Origin: Paranoxybacillus vitaminiphilus
GTDB taxonomy: Bacteria > Bacillota > Bacilli > Bacillales > Anoxybacillaceae
DNA: 64,000 bases
Direction: 5' to 3'
NCBI RefSeq assembly: GCF_003259935.1
Contig: NZ_QLMH01000004.1
Coordinates: 62,001 to 126,000 of the forward strand
Below, piece by piece: positions 53,633 to 63,969 of the stretch (the stretch's first letter is position 1; every line of letters starts with the position of its first letter). The position numbers and the translations under genes were made by a program. The notes under the pieces were generated by a model. The model did no database searches and was not told where the DNA came from. It worked only from the letters and a program-made list of their open reading frames with translations.

Positions 53633-53649
53633 TTGGCACACTTTTTGCA
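53633..53649 (+). promoter_or_regulatory. Sigma-54 promoter of adhT
   Basis: TTGGCAC, five bases, TTGCA: GG and GC are ten bases apart, an almost perfect -24/-12 site, about 40 bases before the adhT start. A sigma-54 activator gene lies 2 kb away. Confidence 0.88.
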
Positions 53650-53689
53650 TTTTAAATTTTATGAAACTAATTGAAAGGGGATTGGGAGA

Positions 53690-54712
53690 ATGAAAGCAGC
53701 TGTTGTCAACGAGTTTAAACAAAAACTTGAAATTAAAGAAGTAGAGAAACCTAAACTAGAGTATGGCGAAGTACTTGTCAAAATCGAGGCGTGCGGCGTC
53801 TGCCATACAGACTTGCATGCCGCACACGGAGATTGGCCTGTAAAGCCGAAACTTCCATTAATTCCTGGACATGAAGGGGTAGGAATTGTTGTGGAAGTGG
53901 CCGAAGGAGTCAAATCGATAAAAGTAGGCGATCGCGTCGGCATCCCTTGGTTATATTCCGCTTGTGGTGAATGTGAATATTGCTTGAGCGGACAAGAAAC
54001 ACTTTGTCCACATCAATTAAACGGGGGATATTCCGTAGACGGCGGATATGCTGAATATTGTAAAGCACCCGCTAATTATGTTGCCAGAATTCCAGAAAAT
54101 TTAGATCCGGTTGAAGTTGCACCTATTCTTTGTGCCGGGGTGACAACATACAAAGCATTAAAAGTTTCGAATGCAAAACCTGGCGAATGGGTAGCTATTT
54201 ACGGAATCGGCGGTTTAGGGCATATAGCGCTTCAATATGCTAAAGCGATGGGGTTAAATGTTGTTGCTGTTGATATCAGTGACGAAAAAATGGAGCTCGC
54301 AAAAAATTTAGGTGCTGACATCGCGATTAACGGGTTAAAAGAAGATCCGGTAGAAACGATTCAGAAAAAAGTTGGCGGCGTACAAGCAGCGATTAGCGTC
54401 GCGGTAACAAAAAAGGCATTTGAACAAGCTTATCAATCTGTAAAACGGGGTGGAACGCTAGTTGTTGTCGGATTGCCTCATGATGATTTGCCGATTCCTA
54501 TTTTTAATACCGTATTAAACGGAGTGACTGTAAAAGGCTCCATCGTTGGTACGAGAAAAGATATGCAAGAAGCTTTAGACTTCGCTGCAAGAGGAAAAGT
54601 CCGCCCTATCGTGGAAACGGCTCCATTAGATTCTATTAATGAAGTATTCGAAAGAATGGAAAAGGGGCAAATCAATGGCCGGGTTGTATTGACAATGAAT
54701 GGAACAAAATAA
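53690..54712 (+). CDS. adhT: Zinc alcohol dehydrogenase, ADH-HT type
   Basis: NAD-dependent medium-chain alcohol dehydrogenase, 340 aa, nearly the same as the thermostable ADH-HT of B. stearothermophilus as I remember it. Catalytic zinc: Cys38, His61, Cys148. Structural zinc: Cys92, Cys95, Cys98, Cys106. NAD motif GIGGLG at 172-177. It oxidises ethanol and other primary alcohols or reduces the aldehydes. AAGGGG lies before the ATG. It is transcribed from a sigma-54 promoter and followed by an aldehyde dehydrogenase gene, now broken. Confidence 0.96.
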   Translation: MKAAVVNEFKQKLEIKEVEKPKLEYGEVLVKIEACGVCHTDLHAAHGDWPVKPKLPLIPGHEGVGIVVEVAEGVKSIKVGDRVGIPWLYSACGECEYCLSGQETLCPHQLNGGYSVDGGYAEYCKAPANYVARIPENLDPVEVAPILCAGVTTYKALKVSNAKPGEWVAIYGIGGLGHIALQYAKAMGLNVVAVDISDEKMELAKNLGADIAINGLKEDPVETIQKKVGGVQAAISVAVTKKAFEQAYQSVKRGGTLVVVGLPHDDLPIPIFNTVLNGVTVKGSIVGTRKDMQEALDFAARGKVRPIVETAPLDSINEVFERMEKGQINGRVVLTMNGTK

Positions 54713-54786
54713 TTCGTTCATGGGATGCGGTCATTTCCGGCCGCTCCCACGCAACATATGCTAAAGAAATATAGGAGGTATAAAAC

Positions 54787-55730
54787 ATGATATACAGCCA
54801 GCCGGGAGAAAAGAATGCGAAAGTACAATTTAAAAAGAGGTACGACAATTATATTAACGGAGAGTGGGTTCCACCGGTTGCCGGCCAATATTTTGAAAAC
54901 ATTACTCCTGTGACTGGCGAGGTGTTTTGTGAAGTTGCCCGCTCGCAGGCTGAAGATATTGATATGCTTCTCAAAATATTATTCCAGTCACACTTGAACT
55001 AGGCGGAAAATCTCCAAATATCTTTTTTGCGGATGTCATGGATAAGGACGACGAATTTTTAGATAAAGCAATTGAAGGTTTTGTGATGTTCGCTTTAAAT
55101 CAAGGAGAAGTTTGTACATGTCCTTCAAGGGCTCTCATCCATGAATCAATTTATGACACTTTCATGGAACGAGCGATTGAACGGGTAAAGAAGATTAAAA
55201 CGGGTAATCCGTTAGACACCGAAACCATGATGGGTGCACAGGCATCATCCGAACAAATGGAAAAAATTCTTTCTTATATTGATATCGGTAAACAAGAAGG
55301 GGCCGAATGTCTCATTGGCGGTGAAAAAAATATTATCGAAGGATTCGAAAATGGGTATTATATCAAACCTACCGTGTTTAAAGGTCATAATAAAATGAGA
55401 ATCTTCCAAGAAGAAATTTTTGGTCCTGTTGTATCTGTAACAACCTTTAAGGATGAAAAGGAAGCATTGGAAATTGCCAATGATACTTTATATGGCTTAG
55501 GCGCCGGAGTCTGGACAAGAAATATTAATCTTGCCTACCGCTTTGGCAGAGGCATTCAAGCCGGTAGAGTCTGGACGAATTGTTATCACGCTTACCCTGC
55601 CCACGCAGCTTTTGGCGGTTATAAAATGTCCGGTATAGGCCGTGAAACCCATCAAATGATGCTAACCCATTATCAACAAACAAAAAATATACTAGTCAGT
55701 TATAATCCAAATGCACAAGGATTTTTCTAA
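54787..55730 (+). pseudogene. Aldehyde dehydrogenase gene with an internal out-of-frame deletion
   Basis: The start has a perfect ribosome site (AGGAGG) and MIYSQPGEKNAKVQFKKRYD, the beginning of an aldehyde dehydrogenase of the acetaldehyde/AcoD type. The frame follows the family to DIDM (near residue 60), then at about 54961-54972 jumps into the [19 protein letters not shown] region (normally near residue 255) in another frame and meets a stop at once. From 55003 the second frame continues to the natural end, with the catalytic cysteine in GEVCTCPSR and [10 protein letters not shown]. About 195 codons, including the cofactor domain, are missing. The sequence at the junction, ATATGC, would suit a deletion between short direct repeats. 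No active enzyme is expected. Confidence 0.9.
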
Positions 55731-55788
55731 AATAAAGAAACGTGAAGAATTGACGAAACAAGTACTTCTGAAGTTGAAACTAACCAAC

Positions 55789-55845
55789 AAAAAGGGACTG
55801 AATCTCAAAAGTGATTTATCCTTTTGAGTCAGCCCCTTTTTCTTT
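55789..55845. terminator. Bidirectional terminator between convergent genes
   Basis: AAAAAGGG.CTGA..CTCAAAAG pairs with CCTTTTGAG.TCAGCCCCTTTTT; it has family A-like ends and holds the stop codon of the response regulator gene. Confidence 0.85.
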
Positions 55846-57276
55846 TAATAAATATCTAAGTTTACGAATGGTGATATTCAATCGTTCCGCTGCTTCTTTC
55901 CTATTTCCTACTGTTTCCTTTAACGTTTTCATCACAAAAGACCTTCCTATCTGTTTTTCTAAATCTTTGACCAATGATAACACTTGTTCAAGGTCAACTC
56001 TCTTATTCTCTTTCCATAATGAAAGAATATAGCTTGTCCATTCGTGCAGATAATGTTCTAAATCATCTATGTCATCTTCAGTATTTTTACTAACGGAAAA
56101 TAATTTCTGTGACGGAGATGTCCTTTCCGTTTTCAATTTTTCAGGCAAGAAATGAGGAGTGATGATTGTTGTTTCTCCTTCTGCCAAAGTCACCGCCCGC
56201 TTCACCACATTAAAAAGTTCCCGCACATTTCCCGGCCAATGATATTGTTTCATTTGCAAAATCGTGTCGTCGGAAAAAGATAAATTCGAATTCAATTTTT
56301 TCAAAAAACATTCGATGAAAAGCGGCAAATCCTCTATTCGTTCTCTTAGCGGAGGAATCGTTAATTTCACCACGTCTAACCGATACAATAAGTCCTCCCT
56401 AAATGTTTTTTCAGCTACAGCTTGAGCAAGATTGACATGAGAAGCAGCAATGATCCGCGTATTTGTTCTTCGGATCGTCTCGCCACCTACCCGAATATAC
56501 TCTCCTGTTTCCAACACCCTCAGCAATTTTACTTGAGTGGAAAGCGATGCTTCTCCAATTTCATCCAAAAATAAAGTTCCTCTGTTGGCTATTTCAAAAA
56601 TTCCCTTTTTTTCTTTCACAGCTCCTGTAAACGCACCTTTCTCATGGCCAAACAACTCGCTTTCCAAAAGGGTTTCAGAAACGGCACCACAATTGATTCC
56701 GATAAAAGGTTGATCATAGCGCATACTCGCATTATGGATAAAATGTGCGAGTACTTCTTTTCCTGTACCTGTCTCTCCTTCAATCAGCACATTGACATTT
56801 TTTTTCGCAATTTTGTAGGCTAGTTTGATTAAATCATTCATCTCTTTGTTTTTGCCTACAATCAAACCAAGTGTTTCTGCCAACCTGTACATATCATTTT
56901 GCGATGATGTTGAATGACTGTCTAACAACCCTTCTATTAATCTTTCTAATTCATCAATATCGTCAAATGGTTTTTCAATATAATCGCTTGCGCCATATTT
57001 AATCGCTTCGACTGCTGTTTTCACCGTACTATAGCCAGTCATAATAATCGCTTTACAAGATGGCAATACGGTTTTCAATTGTTTTAATAGGTTCAAACCA
57101 TTTATGTCCGGTAATTTTACGTCAATTAACGCAAGATCAAATCGGTGTTCTTTTATTAGTCTTAAAAAATCTTTTCCATTAAATCCGAGTTTTACGTGAT
57201 AACCCTTCCCTTCTAATAAATGTAGAAAGAAAGTTCCTACTTCCCGTTCATCATCAATCACTAAAATATTCGCCAT
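55816..57276 (-). CDS. Sigma-54-dependent response regulator
   Basis: NtrC-type activator, 486 aa. Receiver domain (residues 1-120) with the phosphorylation site Asp52 in [14 protein letters not shown]+ domain with Walker [10 protein letters not shown], the sigma-54 contact loop [16 protein letters not shown] as Walker B; a Fis-type helix-turn-helix at the end ([20 protein letters not shown]). The start at 57276 has GGGGGAA upstream. It lies downstream of its kinase gene, and its likely target is the -24/-12 promoter of adhT. Confidence 0.95.
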   Translation of the reverse strand: MANILVIDDEREVGTFFLHLLEGKGYHVKLGFNGKDFLRLIKEHRFDLALIDVKLPDINGLNLLKQLKTVLPSCKAIIMTGYSTVKTAVEAIKYGASDYIEKPFDDIDELERLIEGLLDSHSTSSQNDMYRLAETLGLIVGKNKEMNDLIKLAYKIAKKNVNVLIEGETGTGKEVLAHFIHNASMRYDQPFIGINCGAVSETLLESELFGHEKGAFTGAVKEKKGIFEIANRGTLFLDEIGEASLSTQVKLLRVLETGEYIRVGGETIRRTNTRIIAASHVNLAQAVAEKTFREDLLYRLDVVKLTIPPLRERIEDLPLFIECFLKKLNSNLSFSDDTILQMKQYHWPGNVRELFNVVKRAVTLAEGETTIITPHFLPEKLKTERTSPSQKLFSVSKNTEDDIDDLEHYLHEWTSYILSLWKENKRVDLEQVLSLVKDLEKQIGRSFVMKTLKETVGNRKEAAERLNITIRKLRYLLKEKGADSKG

Positions 57277-57300
57277 AAATTTCCCCCATCCCATTTACCG

Positions 57301-58959
57301 TTATTGCTTGACTGGAAGTTTTAATATAAACTCACTTCCCTTTCCAAGTTCGCTTATCACCTCAATCGTTCCACCGTGGGCTTCTGCTATTCCTAAACTG
57401 ACGGATAGTCCAAGTCCAGTCCCTTTTCCCGGCCGCTTTGTCGTAAAAAACGGATTGAAAATTTCTTGTAAATGTTGTTCGCCTATTCCTTTTCCGTTAT
57501 CTTTGACAGAAAGAAGGACCCAACGTTTTTCATTTTCTAATATTGACCTCGTTTCAATTGTTATCACTTTTTTTGGGATATCCATATCTTCAAGTGCATC
57601 TTTTGCATTGATTAAAAGGTTTAAAATAATTTGTCCAATTTGCTGAACATTCCCTTCAATGAATTCAACCGAATCATCCAATTTTTTTTGAATCATAATG
57701 TTCTGCTTTTTGATTTGATCACCTACTAATCCCAATACTTGCTCAACCGCCTCATTGACAGAGCAATCTTCAAACATGTATTCATCTTGCCGCGAAAAGG
57801 TCAATAAATTTTGAATGATGATTTTGCATCGTTTCCCGCACAAATAAATATCTGACAGAAGTTTATACGAGCGGTCATCTTTTGAAGCAGATCGTAACAA
57901 TAGTTGCGCGTTTCCGAGAATAGCAGTTAACGGATTATTCAATTCATGGGCGATTCCCGCTGCCATCTCGCCAATTGCCGCTAGTTTCCCGGATTGCAAT
58001 AATTGAGCTTCAATCTGGCATTTCTCTGTGATGTCGTTGATATAAATAATGACGGCATACATGCTTTGACTCTCGTTAAACACAGGATATGAATGAAGTT
58101 CACATACTCGTTGCTGGATATGAATTTGCCGATGAACAGGTTTTTTCGTTTGAAGATTTTCTATTATAGGACTTTCATTGATGTCCATTGATAGCAATTG
58201 ATGAATGTTTTCTCTCGCACGTTTCTGCAAATCGAATTGAAAAAATTCTTTCGCCGCGTCATTATAGCGTAAAATATTTCCTTGCAAATCAACAACCAAT
58301 ATCATTTCCGAAACGGCCCGAAAAGTCTCTTCCCACTCTTTTTTACTTGTGAGTACCTCATTATAAAGTCTGGCATTTTCAATACAAACAGCCAATTGAT
58401 CACAAAGCTGCTGGAAAAAAGAACGATCGGCCTCGTCATATTCGATAACCTCTTTACTGCCTATACTTAACACCCCAATGACTTTTCCCTTGCTGACGAG
58501 AGGGATTAACAACACACTTTGAATCCCCAACTCTTCATAAACTTTATTTTCAATATAGGAATCTTTTTCGGCCTGTACCTGATAAAAAACCTTTTTTAGT
58601 GACTGAATCACTTGCCAATAAAGAGAATTTTCCTTTGGCAAAGCAAAGCCGATTGGGAAATATAATGAATGGGCCGGATAAACATTGGTTAAAATCAATT
58701 TTTCATTTTCATATAAAGATAAACTAATCCTTTCTAGCGGGAAAATTTCTTTTAATTTATCAAAAATGTTTTTTAACATTTCATCCATTGACATATCGAT
58801 GTTAAAACTTTTTGTTACATCATTTATAATTTCTAACTGCATATTCTTCTTTTTTAACTCCACAACCATCTTTTTTAATTCTGTATAATAACTTTTTTTA
58901 GAAGATTGAACACCTGTTAGAAGATTAATTATTTTTTGCCGTTCGTTAATCCCCATCAT
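57301..58959 (-). CDS. Soluble sensor histidine kinase (GAF-PAS)
   Basis: 552 aa, no membrane segment. N-terminal coiled coil, a GAF domain (about residues 60-205), a PAS domain (about 215-330), HisKA with the phosphorylated histidine in GIAHELNNPLTAILGNAQ, and HATPase_c with NAKDAL, DNGKGIG, GTGLGLS. The start overlaps the stop of the alcohol dehydrogenase gene (TAATG), so translation is coupled. It should sense a cytosolic signal linked to alcohols or redox state and phosphorylate the regulator encoded next. Confidence 0.94.
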   Translation of the reverse strand: MMGINERQKIINLLTGVQSSKKSYYTELKKMVVELKKKNMQLEIINDVTKSFNIDMSMDEMLKNIFDKLKEIFPLERISLSLYENEKLILTNVYPAHSLYFPIGFALPKENSLYWQVIQSLKKVFYQVQAEKDSYIENKVYEELGIQSVLLIPLVSKGKVIGVLSIGSKEVIEYDEADRSFFQQLCDQLAVCIENARLYNEVLTSKKEWEETFRAVSEMILVVDLQGNILRYNDAAKEFFQFDLQKRARENIHQLLSMDINESPIIENLQTKKPVHRQIHIQQRVCELHSYPVFNESQSMYAVIIYINDITEKCQIEAQLLQSGKLAAIGEMAAGIAHELNNPLTAILGNAQLLLRSASKDDRSYKLLSDIYLCGKRCKIIIQNLLTFSRQDEYMFEDCSVNEAVEQVLGLVGDQIKKQNIMIQKKLDDSVEFIEGNVQQIGQIILNLLINAKDALEDMDIPKKVITIETRSILENEKRWVLLSVKDNGKGIGEQHLQEIFNPFFTTKRPGKGTGLGLSVSLGIAEAHGGTIEVISELGKGSEFILKLPVKQ

Positions 58960-60107
58960 TACCATGCCTTTCTAAATATTTCTTCAATATCTTCCACCGT
59001 TACATCCCGAGGATTTGTAATCATGCAGGCATCATGTAAGGCAATTAAGCTCATGTTTCGTATTTCCTCTTTCTCTAAACCAATATCGGATAGTCGCTGG
59101 GGAGCTCCAATATCCACTGTTAGATGCTTTACGTATTCAATTGCTTTTTTCCCTGCTTCCATATCAGACATGCCGCGAATATCAATGCCAAGGAAAAGAG
59201 CAATATCGGCAAATTTTTTCGGATTTGCTAGAAGGTTATATTCCATTACATGTGGAAGTAATATGGAGTTTACGTCACCGTGAAGGATTGGATACTTCCC
59301 GCCTACTGCATGCGACATGGCGTGTACAGCCCCTAAAATGGCATTAGAAAAAGCAAGGCCGGCTTGCAAACTTGCCATCGCCATATTTGTCTTAGCTTCC
59401 CTATTTATTTTTGACGCTACCGAAGGACGTAAATATTGCGCTACTAAAGAAATGGCATTTTTTGCTTGAACATCCGTTAACGGAGTCGCAGCCAAACTTA
59501 CGTATGCTTCAATTCCGTGCGTTAAAACATCTAATCCTGTTGAAGCGGTTAAATGAGCACTTTTGGTTGACAATGTTTTCGGATCGACAATTGCAATGTC
59601 AGGAACAAGCGATTTTGAAACAATGGTCATCTTTTTTTGTCCTATTGTATCTACAATGACTGAAAATTGCGACACTTCTGAGCCTGATCCGGCTGTTGTT
59701 GGAATCATTACTTGCGGAGGGAGAGGATTTTTAATTTTGTCAACTCCTTCATAGTCATGAATTCTCCCGCCATTTGTTACAAGAACGGCAATCGCTTTCG
59801 CCACATCGATAGGACTTCCCCCGCCAATTCCAATAATTGAATCACATTCATTTTGGATATATACTTCACATCCATTTTCCACTTCTTTATCTTTTGGATT
59901 AATGGTTACATCATAAAATGTCGTATATTTTAACCCAGCTTGTTTACAGCTCTTAATGACAACATCTAGCCATCCTGCTTCAATAACACCGGGGTCACTT
60001 ACAATTAATACATTTGTAGCCCCAAGCCTAAGACAGCTTTCTCCTACCTGGTGAATAGCATCATTTCCGAAAATGACCTCAGGCATAACAAATTTATGAA
60101 TATTCAT
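58959..60107 (-). CDS. Iron-containing alcohol dehydrogenase
   Basis: Group III metal-dependent alcohol dehydrogenase, 382 aa. IGIGGGSPIDVAKAIAV binds NAD; TTAGSGSEVSQF, GLDVLTHGIEAYVS and GAVHAMSHAVGGKYPILHGD (shown in part) give the Asp/His metal ligands. AGGTGGG precedes the ATG. It is the first gene of the operon with the histidine kinase and response regulator, so the enzyme and its sensor are made together. Substrate unknown; ethanol, butanol or 1,3-propanediol types are possible. Confidence 0.94.
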   Translation of the reverse strand: MNIHKFVMPEVIFGNDAIHQVGESCLRLGATNVLIVSDPGVIEAGWLDVVIKSCKQAGLKYTTFYDVTINPKDKEVENGCEVYIQNECDSIIGIGGGSPIDVAKAIAVLVTNGGRIHDYEGVDKIKNPLPPQVMIPTTAGSGSEVSQFSVIVDTIGQKKMTIVSKSLVPDIAIVDPKTLSTKSAHLTASTGLDVLTHGIEAYVSLAATPLTDVQAKNAISLVAQYLRPSVASKINREAKTNMAMASLQAGLAFSNAILGAVHAMSHAVGGKYPILHGDVNSILLPHVMEYNLLANPKKFADIALFLGIDIRGMSDMEAGKKAIEYVKHLTVDIGAPQRLSDIGLEKEEIRNMSLIALHDACMITNPRDVTVEDIEEIFRKAW

Positions 60108-60277
60108 TTTCTTCCCACCTAACGAAAAAATCGTATTATCACATGCCAGAAGCTTTCACTTTAAGATAAAAAGGCTGCCATATGTTACAAGGTTTTATCC
60201 AATAAGACTTTCACGTTGATATCTTTATTCGATAGACAAATGAAAATTTCCTGTTTAACCATCTACCGAGTCTAAGT

Positions 60278-60401
60278 AAAAAGAGGTTGTCTCATAAAGG
60301 GTCTGACCTCACATGCGTTTCACAATATATAAATTTACCCAACATGATGTCCTATATATTGTGTTGTGCGGTCTGACCCTTGACTTTTGATTCAAGCTCT
60401 A
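60278..60401. repeat. Family A repeat, copy 10 (well preserved)
   Basis: Very close to copy 6: AAAAAGAGGTTGTCTCATAA, GGGTCTGACCTCACATGCG, ACAATATATAAA, CTATATATTGTGTTG, CGGTCTGACCCTTGACTTTTGA, ending AAGCTCT. It lies between the alcohol dehydrogenase operon and the lipoprotein gene, whose stop it touches. Confidence 0.85.
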
Positions 60402-60851
60402 ATCCATATTCAAATGAATATGATAGCGCGGCATTGCTCTTGTAAGTGTTTTATATATTTTATCGCGATCTTTTTCCCTTTGTTTTCGGGAAACATTTTT
60501 TGTGGCGTGCACAGTTACCCATGCATCGCGCCCGTTAAGCCAAATTGATCCTGGCCTGTAGTCTGTATACTTTTCAATCGCCTGGGCGATTTGATTCACA
60601 TCGGCACGATTGTTTGCACTTCCTTCCGTTAAGCTAATAAAATTTGGATTTTGGTTTGTTTTTTCCGGAGCGGCAAAATCGTTATAAAAATCTTCCTCTA
60701 AATAACGCCGATAAGCTTTGTTATCCTTATCATACGTCATTAATTTTGTTCCATCTTTATCCAAGCTTTGCGCTTCATAGTCTGAACGATTCGGATTTAC
60801 TGCACATGCTGAAAGAAGTATGAAAACAAAAAACGGCAGTAAGGTTCTCAT
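60399..60851 (-). CDS. YhcN/YlaJ-type sporulation lipoprotein
   Basis: 150 aa with a lipoprotein signal (MRTLLPFFVFILLSAC, lipobox LLSAC). The mature part has the YhcN/YlaJ pattern: IAQAIEKYTDYRPGSIWLNG, DAWVTVHATKN, IYKTLTRAMPRYHIHLNMD. Members coat the inner spore membrane. The start at 60851 is set by GGGAGG eight bases upstream. It lies directly downstream of tdk. Confidence 0.85.
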   Translation of the reverse strand: MRTLLPFFVFILLSACAVNPNRSDYEAQSLDKDGTKLMTYDKDNKAYRRYLEEDFYNDFAAPEKTNQNPNFISLTEGSANNRADVNQIAQAIEKYTDYRPGSIWLNGRDAWVTVHATKNVSRKQREKDRDKIYKTLTRAMPRYHIHLNMD

Positions 60852-60927
60852 GTTTGTCGCCTCCCTGCCGTTAGCTTGCCCAGCCATATGAAAAGTATTT
60901 GTCCGTTTAGCCAACAATCTCTTCCAT

Positions 60928-61551
60928 TTACATGATCGCGCCATTTTTTACTTTTTTATCGACTGCGCTCACCGGCTTGTCCGGCACTTCATGGTGATGA
61001 CGGCACCGCGGTTCATATGACTCACTTGCGCCGACTAAAATAACGGGATCATAATACGAAGCAGGCTTGCCATTAATCAGGCGTTGAGTGCGGCTCGCCG
61101 GTGAGCCGCATACCGTACAAACGGCTTGCAGTTTGGTGACAGATTCAGCGATGGCCATCAACACAGGAACAGGTCCGAATGGCTCACCGCGAAAATCTTG
61201 ATCCAGCCCTGCGACAATGACGCGATATCCTTTGTTCGCTAATGTTTGCACGACTTCAATAATGTCGTTTTCAAAAAATTGTACTTCGTCAATCGCAATG
61301 ATGTCCGTTTGTTCAGTAATATACTGGAAAATTTCTGCAGCCGAAGAAACAGGAATGGCAATGATGGATGTGCCGTTATGGGAAACAACAGCTTCATCAC
61401 TGTAACGGTTATCAATGGTTGGTTTAAATACTTTCACTTCCTGTTTGGCAAATGTCGCCCGACGGACACGGCGAATTAATTCCTCTGATTTTCCGGAGAA
61501 CATGCTTCCGCAAATCACTTCGAGCCAGCCGGATTGCTTCATCACATACAT
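60928..61551 (-). CDS. tdk: Thymidine kinase
   Basis: Phosphorylates thymidine to dTMP, type II enzyme of 207 aa. P-loop GSMFSGKS at residues 15-22, DEVQFF as Walker B-like motif with the catalytic glutamate, zinc cysteines in [14 protein letters not shown] and a CRHHHE end. [15 protein letters not shown] matches the B. subtilis N-terminus, so I keep the ATG at 61551 although GGGAG is 12 bases away. Confidence 0.96.
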   Translation of the reverse strand: MYVMKQSGWLEVICGSMFSGKSEELIRRVRRATFAKQEVKVFKPTIDNRYSDEAVVSHNGTSIIAIPVSSAAEIFQYITEQTDIIAIDEVQFFENDIIEVVQTLANKGYRVIVAGLDQDFRGEPFGPVPVLMAIAESVTKLQAVCTVCGSPASRTQRLINGKPASYYDPVILVGASESYEPRCRHHHEVPDKPVSAVDKKVKNGAIM

Positions 61552-61646
61552 AATAGACGGCTCTCCCTTCTTCGTCCTTTTCTCTCATTCGGTAGTTTTG
61601 ACGACTGTATAACCGCCATTATTGTTCATCTTTTGCTCTAGTCAGT

Positions 61647-61685
61647 AAAAAAACAGGCAAGCTCTTTTTATTCACTTGCCTGTTT
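61647..61685 (-). terminator. Terminator between rpmE and tdk
   Basis: Eleven-pair stem AAACAGGCAAG / CTTGCCTGTTT, then T7 on the minus strand. Confidence 0.85.
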
Positions 61686-61689
61686 CTTA

Positions 61690-62072
61690 TAATTGGCTCC
61701 GCTTTTTTATTGTCTAGCTCCAGCGGCCAGCCGCTCGGGGTCAAATAACCTTCCGGAGCGAAGTCAAAAAGCGACTTCTTGCTCCGGAAGAACATTTGCC
61801 CATCGCGGCTAAGCAGGCCGCTTCCGCTTTTCTTTATTGTCTAGCTCGCCTCGCAACGCCTTCTGGAAAATAACCTTCCTCCCTCGAAGTGACAAGTACT
61901 TCTCGTCGGAAGAACATTTTCCTTCGGCGTTAAACGCTCGGCTCCGCTTTTTTTTATTGTCCAGCTCCATCGCCTAGCTCTCTTCTGCCAAATAACCTTC
62001 ACTCTCGAAGTGTTATGCACTTCTGCGGGCGAAGAACATTTGGCTTCGAGAGCTAATCGCGGCGACTACACC
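61690..62072. repeat. Family B repeats, three units
   Basis: Three units on the opposite strand to those at 6939. Each has AAATAACCTTC (left) and GAAGAACATTT (right) as arms: CCGGAGC-stem type at about 61735-61805, a GGAAAAT/ATTTTCC type at about 61860-61930, and a GCCAAAT/ATTTGGC type at about 61985-62055. They are joined by TTTATTGTCTAGCTC-like links. No gene in this 500-base space. Confidence 0.8.
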
Positions 62073-62076
62073 TTTC

Positions 62077-62277
62077 TTATTTCAAGCCGTATTTTTTGTT
62101 GAATTTATCTACACGTCCTGCAGCAGAAGCGAATTTTTGACGTCCTGTATAGAATGGATGGCACTCAGAGCAAATCTCAACGCGCACTTCGTCTTTAACA
62201 GAACCGCTTTCGAATTCGTTTCCGCAAGCGCATTTTACCATTACTTTTTTGTACTCTGGATGGATTCCTGCTTTCAT
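62077..62277 (-). CDS. rpmE: Ribosomal protein L31 (zinc-binding form)
   Basis: 66 aa: [20 protein letters not shown], then [10 protein letters not shown], with zinc ligands Cys16, Cys18, Cys36, Cys39 (C+ form, not the zinc-free YtiA type). The start at 62277 has GGAG seven to nine bases upstream; the longer frame runs through the promoter and leader. It lies between rho and tdk, as in B. subtilis. Confidence 0.97.
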   Translation of the reverse strand: MKAGIHPEYKKVMVKCACGNEFESGSVKDEVRVEICSECHPFYTGRQKFASAAGRVDKFNKKYGLK

Positions 62278-62379
62278 TCTTTTCATCTCCTTCCGCCCTG
62301 AATCTTTTCGAAACAGAGTTATATATTCATTTGTGAGCAAGATAATCTTCTCACGTTTTATCAAAACACACATGGTAAA

Positions 62380-62408
62380 ATTATAACAAGCCGTATCTCT
62401 TTTTGCAA
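62380..62408 (-). promoter_or_regulatory. Sigma-A promoter of rpmE
   Basis: Minus strand TTGCAA, 17 bases, TATAAT, giving a leader of about 95 bases. Confidence 0.8.
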
Positions 62409-62440
62409 CTCCCTGTTTTTTCATGGCAGCAAAGATTGCT

Positions 62441-63724
62441 TTAAATTCGCTTTGCTGCTGTGGCGCTTAGCCCTTTCCATTCCTCATCAAGCATTTCGAA
62501 AAATTCTTCGTTTGTTTTCGTTTGCTTTAATTTGTTTAAAAATCTTTCAATGAAATCCGGCGTATCGGACATTGTTTTGCGGATCGCCCAAAGTTTATCA
62601 AGATGTTCTTTCGGAATTAACAGCTCTTCTTTGCGTGTGCCGGAGCGGCGAATGTCAATGGCAGGGAAAATGCGCTTTTCTGCCAACGAACGGTCAAGAT
62701 GAAGTTCCATATTGCCTGTTCCTTTAAATTCTTCATAAATAACGTCATCCATTCTTGACCCTGTATCAACTAACGCTGTCGCCAAAATCGTCAAGCTGCC
62801 CCCTTCTTCAATGTTGCGCGCGGCCCCGAAAAATCGTTTTGGGCGATGGAACGCAGCCGGATCAATCCCCCCGGAAAGCGTGCGGCCGCTTGGCGGAATG
62901 ACTAAGTTATAAGCACGGGCCAATCGAGTAATACTGTCCATTAAAATGATCACATCGCGCTTATGTTCCACAAGACGCATCGCTCTCTCTAACACAAGTT
63001 CCGCTACTTTAATGTGGTTTTCCGGCACTTCGTCAAACGTGGAGCTAACAACATCTGCATCGACAGAACGCTCAATATCTGTTACTTCTTCAGGCCGTTC
63101 ATCAATGAGAAGGACAATCAACTCTGCCTCAGGATGATTCGTTGTAATACTGTTGGCAATTTCTTTTAATAACGTCGTCTTACCCGCTTTCGGCGGCGCT
63201 ACAATGAGACCGCGCTGACCAAAACCGATCGGAGCAATTAAATCAATAATTCTCGTTGACAGTTTGTCTGGCGTTGTTTCTAATTTCATTTGGCGATTTG
63301 GATAAAGCGGAGTCAATGCTGGAAAGTGAACACGTTCTTTAGCGATTTCTGGATCCTCTCCGTTAACCGCTTCAACGTGAAGCAAGCCGTAATAACGCTC
63401 GTTTTCCTTTGGTGGGCGCACTTTTCCGGATACTTTATCACCATTTCTCAAATCGAAACGGCGAATTTGAGAGGCAGAAATATAAATATCCTCAGAGCTT
63501 GGCGAATAGTTAATCGGCCTTAAGAAACCGAATCCTTCTGATTGTATAATTTCCAAAACGCCTTCCATAAATAACAGTCCGTCTTGTTCTGCTTGTGCTT
63601 TTAAAATCGCAAAAATTAATTCTTTTTTTGTTAGTTTACTGTAATACGAAATTTTGTACTGACGAGCTAATTCATAAAGCTCTTTCAGTTTCATATTTTC
63701 TAAAGTAGCAATTGTTAAATCCAT
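62441..63724 (-). CDS. rho: Transcription termination factor Rho
   Basis: Hexameric RNA helicase. 427 aa: an N-terminal helical domain ([19 protein letters not shown]), the cold-shock-like RNA-binding fold (GFGFLRP, the primary site), then the RecA-type motor with [18 protein letters not shown] (P-loop), [16 protein letters not shown] and the Q/R loops further on ([15 protein letters not shown]). The ribosome site before the ATG is weak. Rho is not essential in Bacillus, but the gene order rho-rpmE-tdk is conserved. Confidence 0.97.
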   Translation of the reverse strand: MDLTIATLENMKLKELYELARQYKISYYSKLTKKELIFAILKAQAEQDGLLFMEGVLEIIQSEGFGFLRPINYSPSSEDIYISASQIRRFDLRNGDKVSGKVRPPKENERYYGLLHVEAVNGEDPEIAKERVHFPALTPLYPNRQMKLETTPDKLSTRIIDLIAPIGFGQRGLIVAPPKAGKTTLLKEIANSITTNHPEAELIVLLIDERPEEVTDIERSVDADVVSSTFDEVPENHIKVAELVLERAMRLVEHKRDVIILMDSITRLARAYNLVIPPSGRTLSGGIDPAAFHRPKRFFGAARNIEEGGSLTILATALVDTGSRMDDVIYEEFKGTGNMELHLDRSLAEKRIFPAIDIRRSGTRKEELLIPKEHLDKLWAIRKTMSDTPDFIERFLNKLKQTKTNEEFFEMLDEEWKGLSATAAKRI

Positions 63725-63935
63725 TTCTACACCACTCTTTTACTATTTTTAGTTTTCCTCCCATTGTTAATGCGAGTTTTATATTGATGAAATCACTATG
63801 GATGGAATGAAAGAAGATAAAGAAGGTTTATTGCAATGGAAGCAGAATAGCAGAGCTTGTTATTTATGCAAGCACAACATGACTATTTTACCCTTTTTAC
63901 CGTTTTTTAATCAATATATATTTTATTTTTTTAAA

Positions 63936-63969
63936 AGCAAAAATAGGCGAGGTGATAGGCACACCCCGC
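63936..63969 (-). terminator. Terminator of the gene upstream of rho
   Basis: Minus strand GCGGGGTG / CACCTCGC (one mismatch), then CTATTTTTGCTTTT. The rest of 63725-64000 is AT-rich with no gene. Confidence 0.5.
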
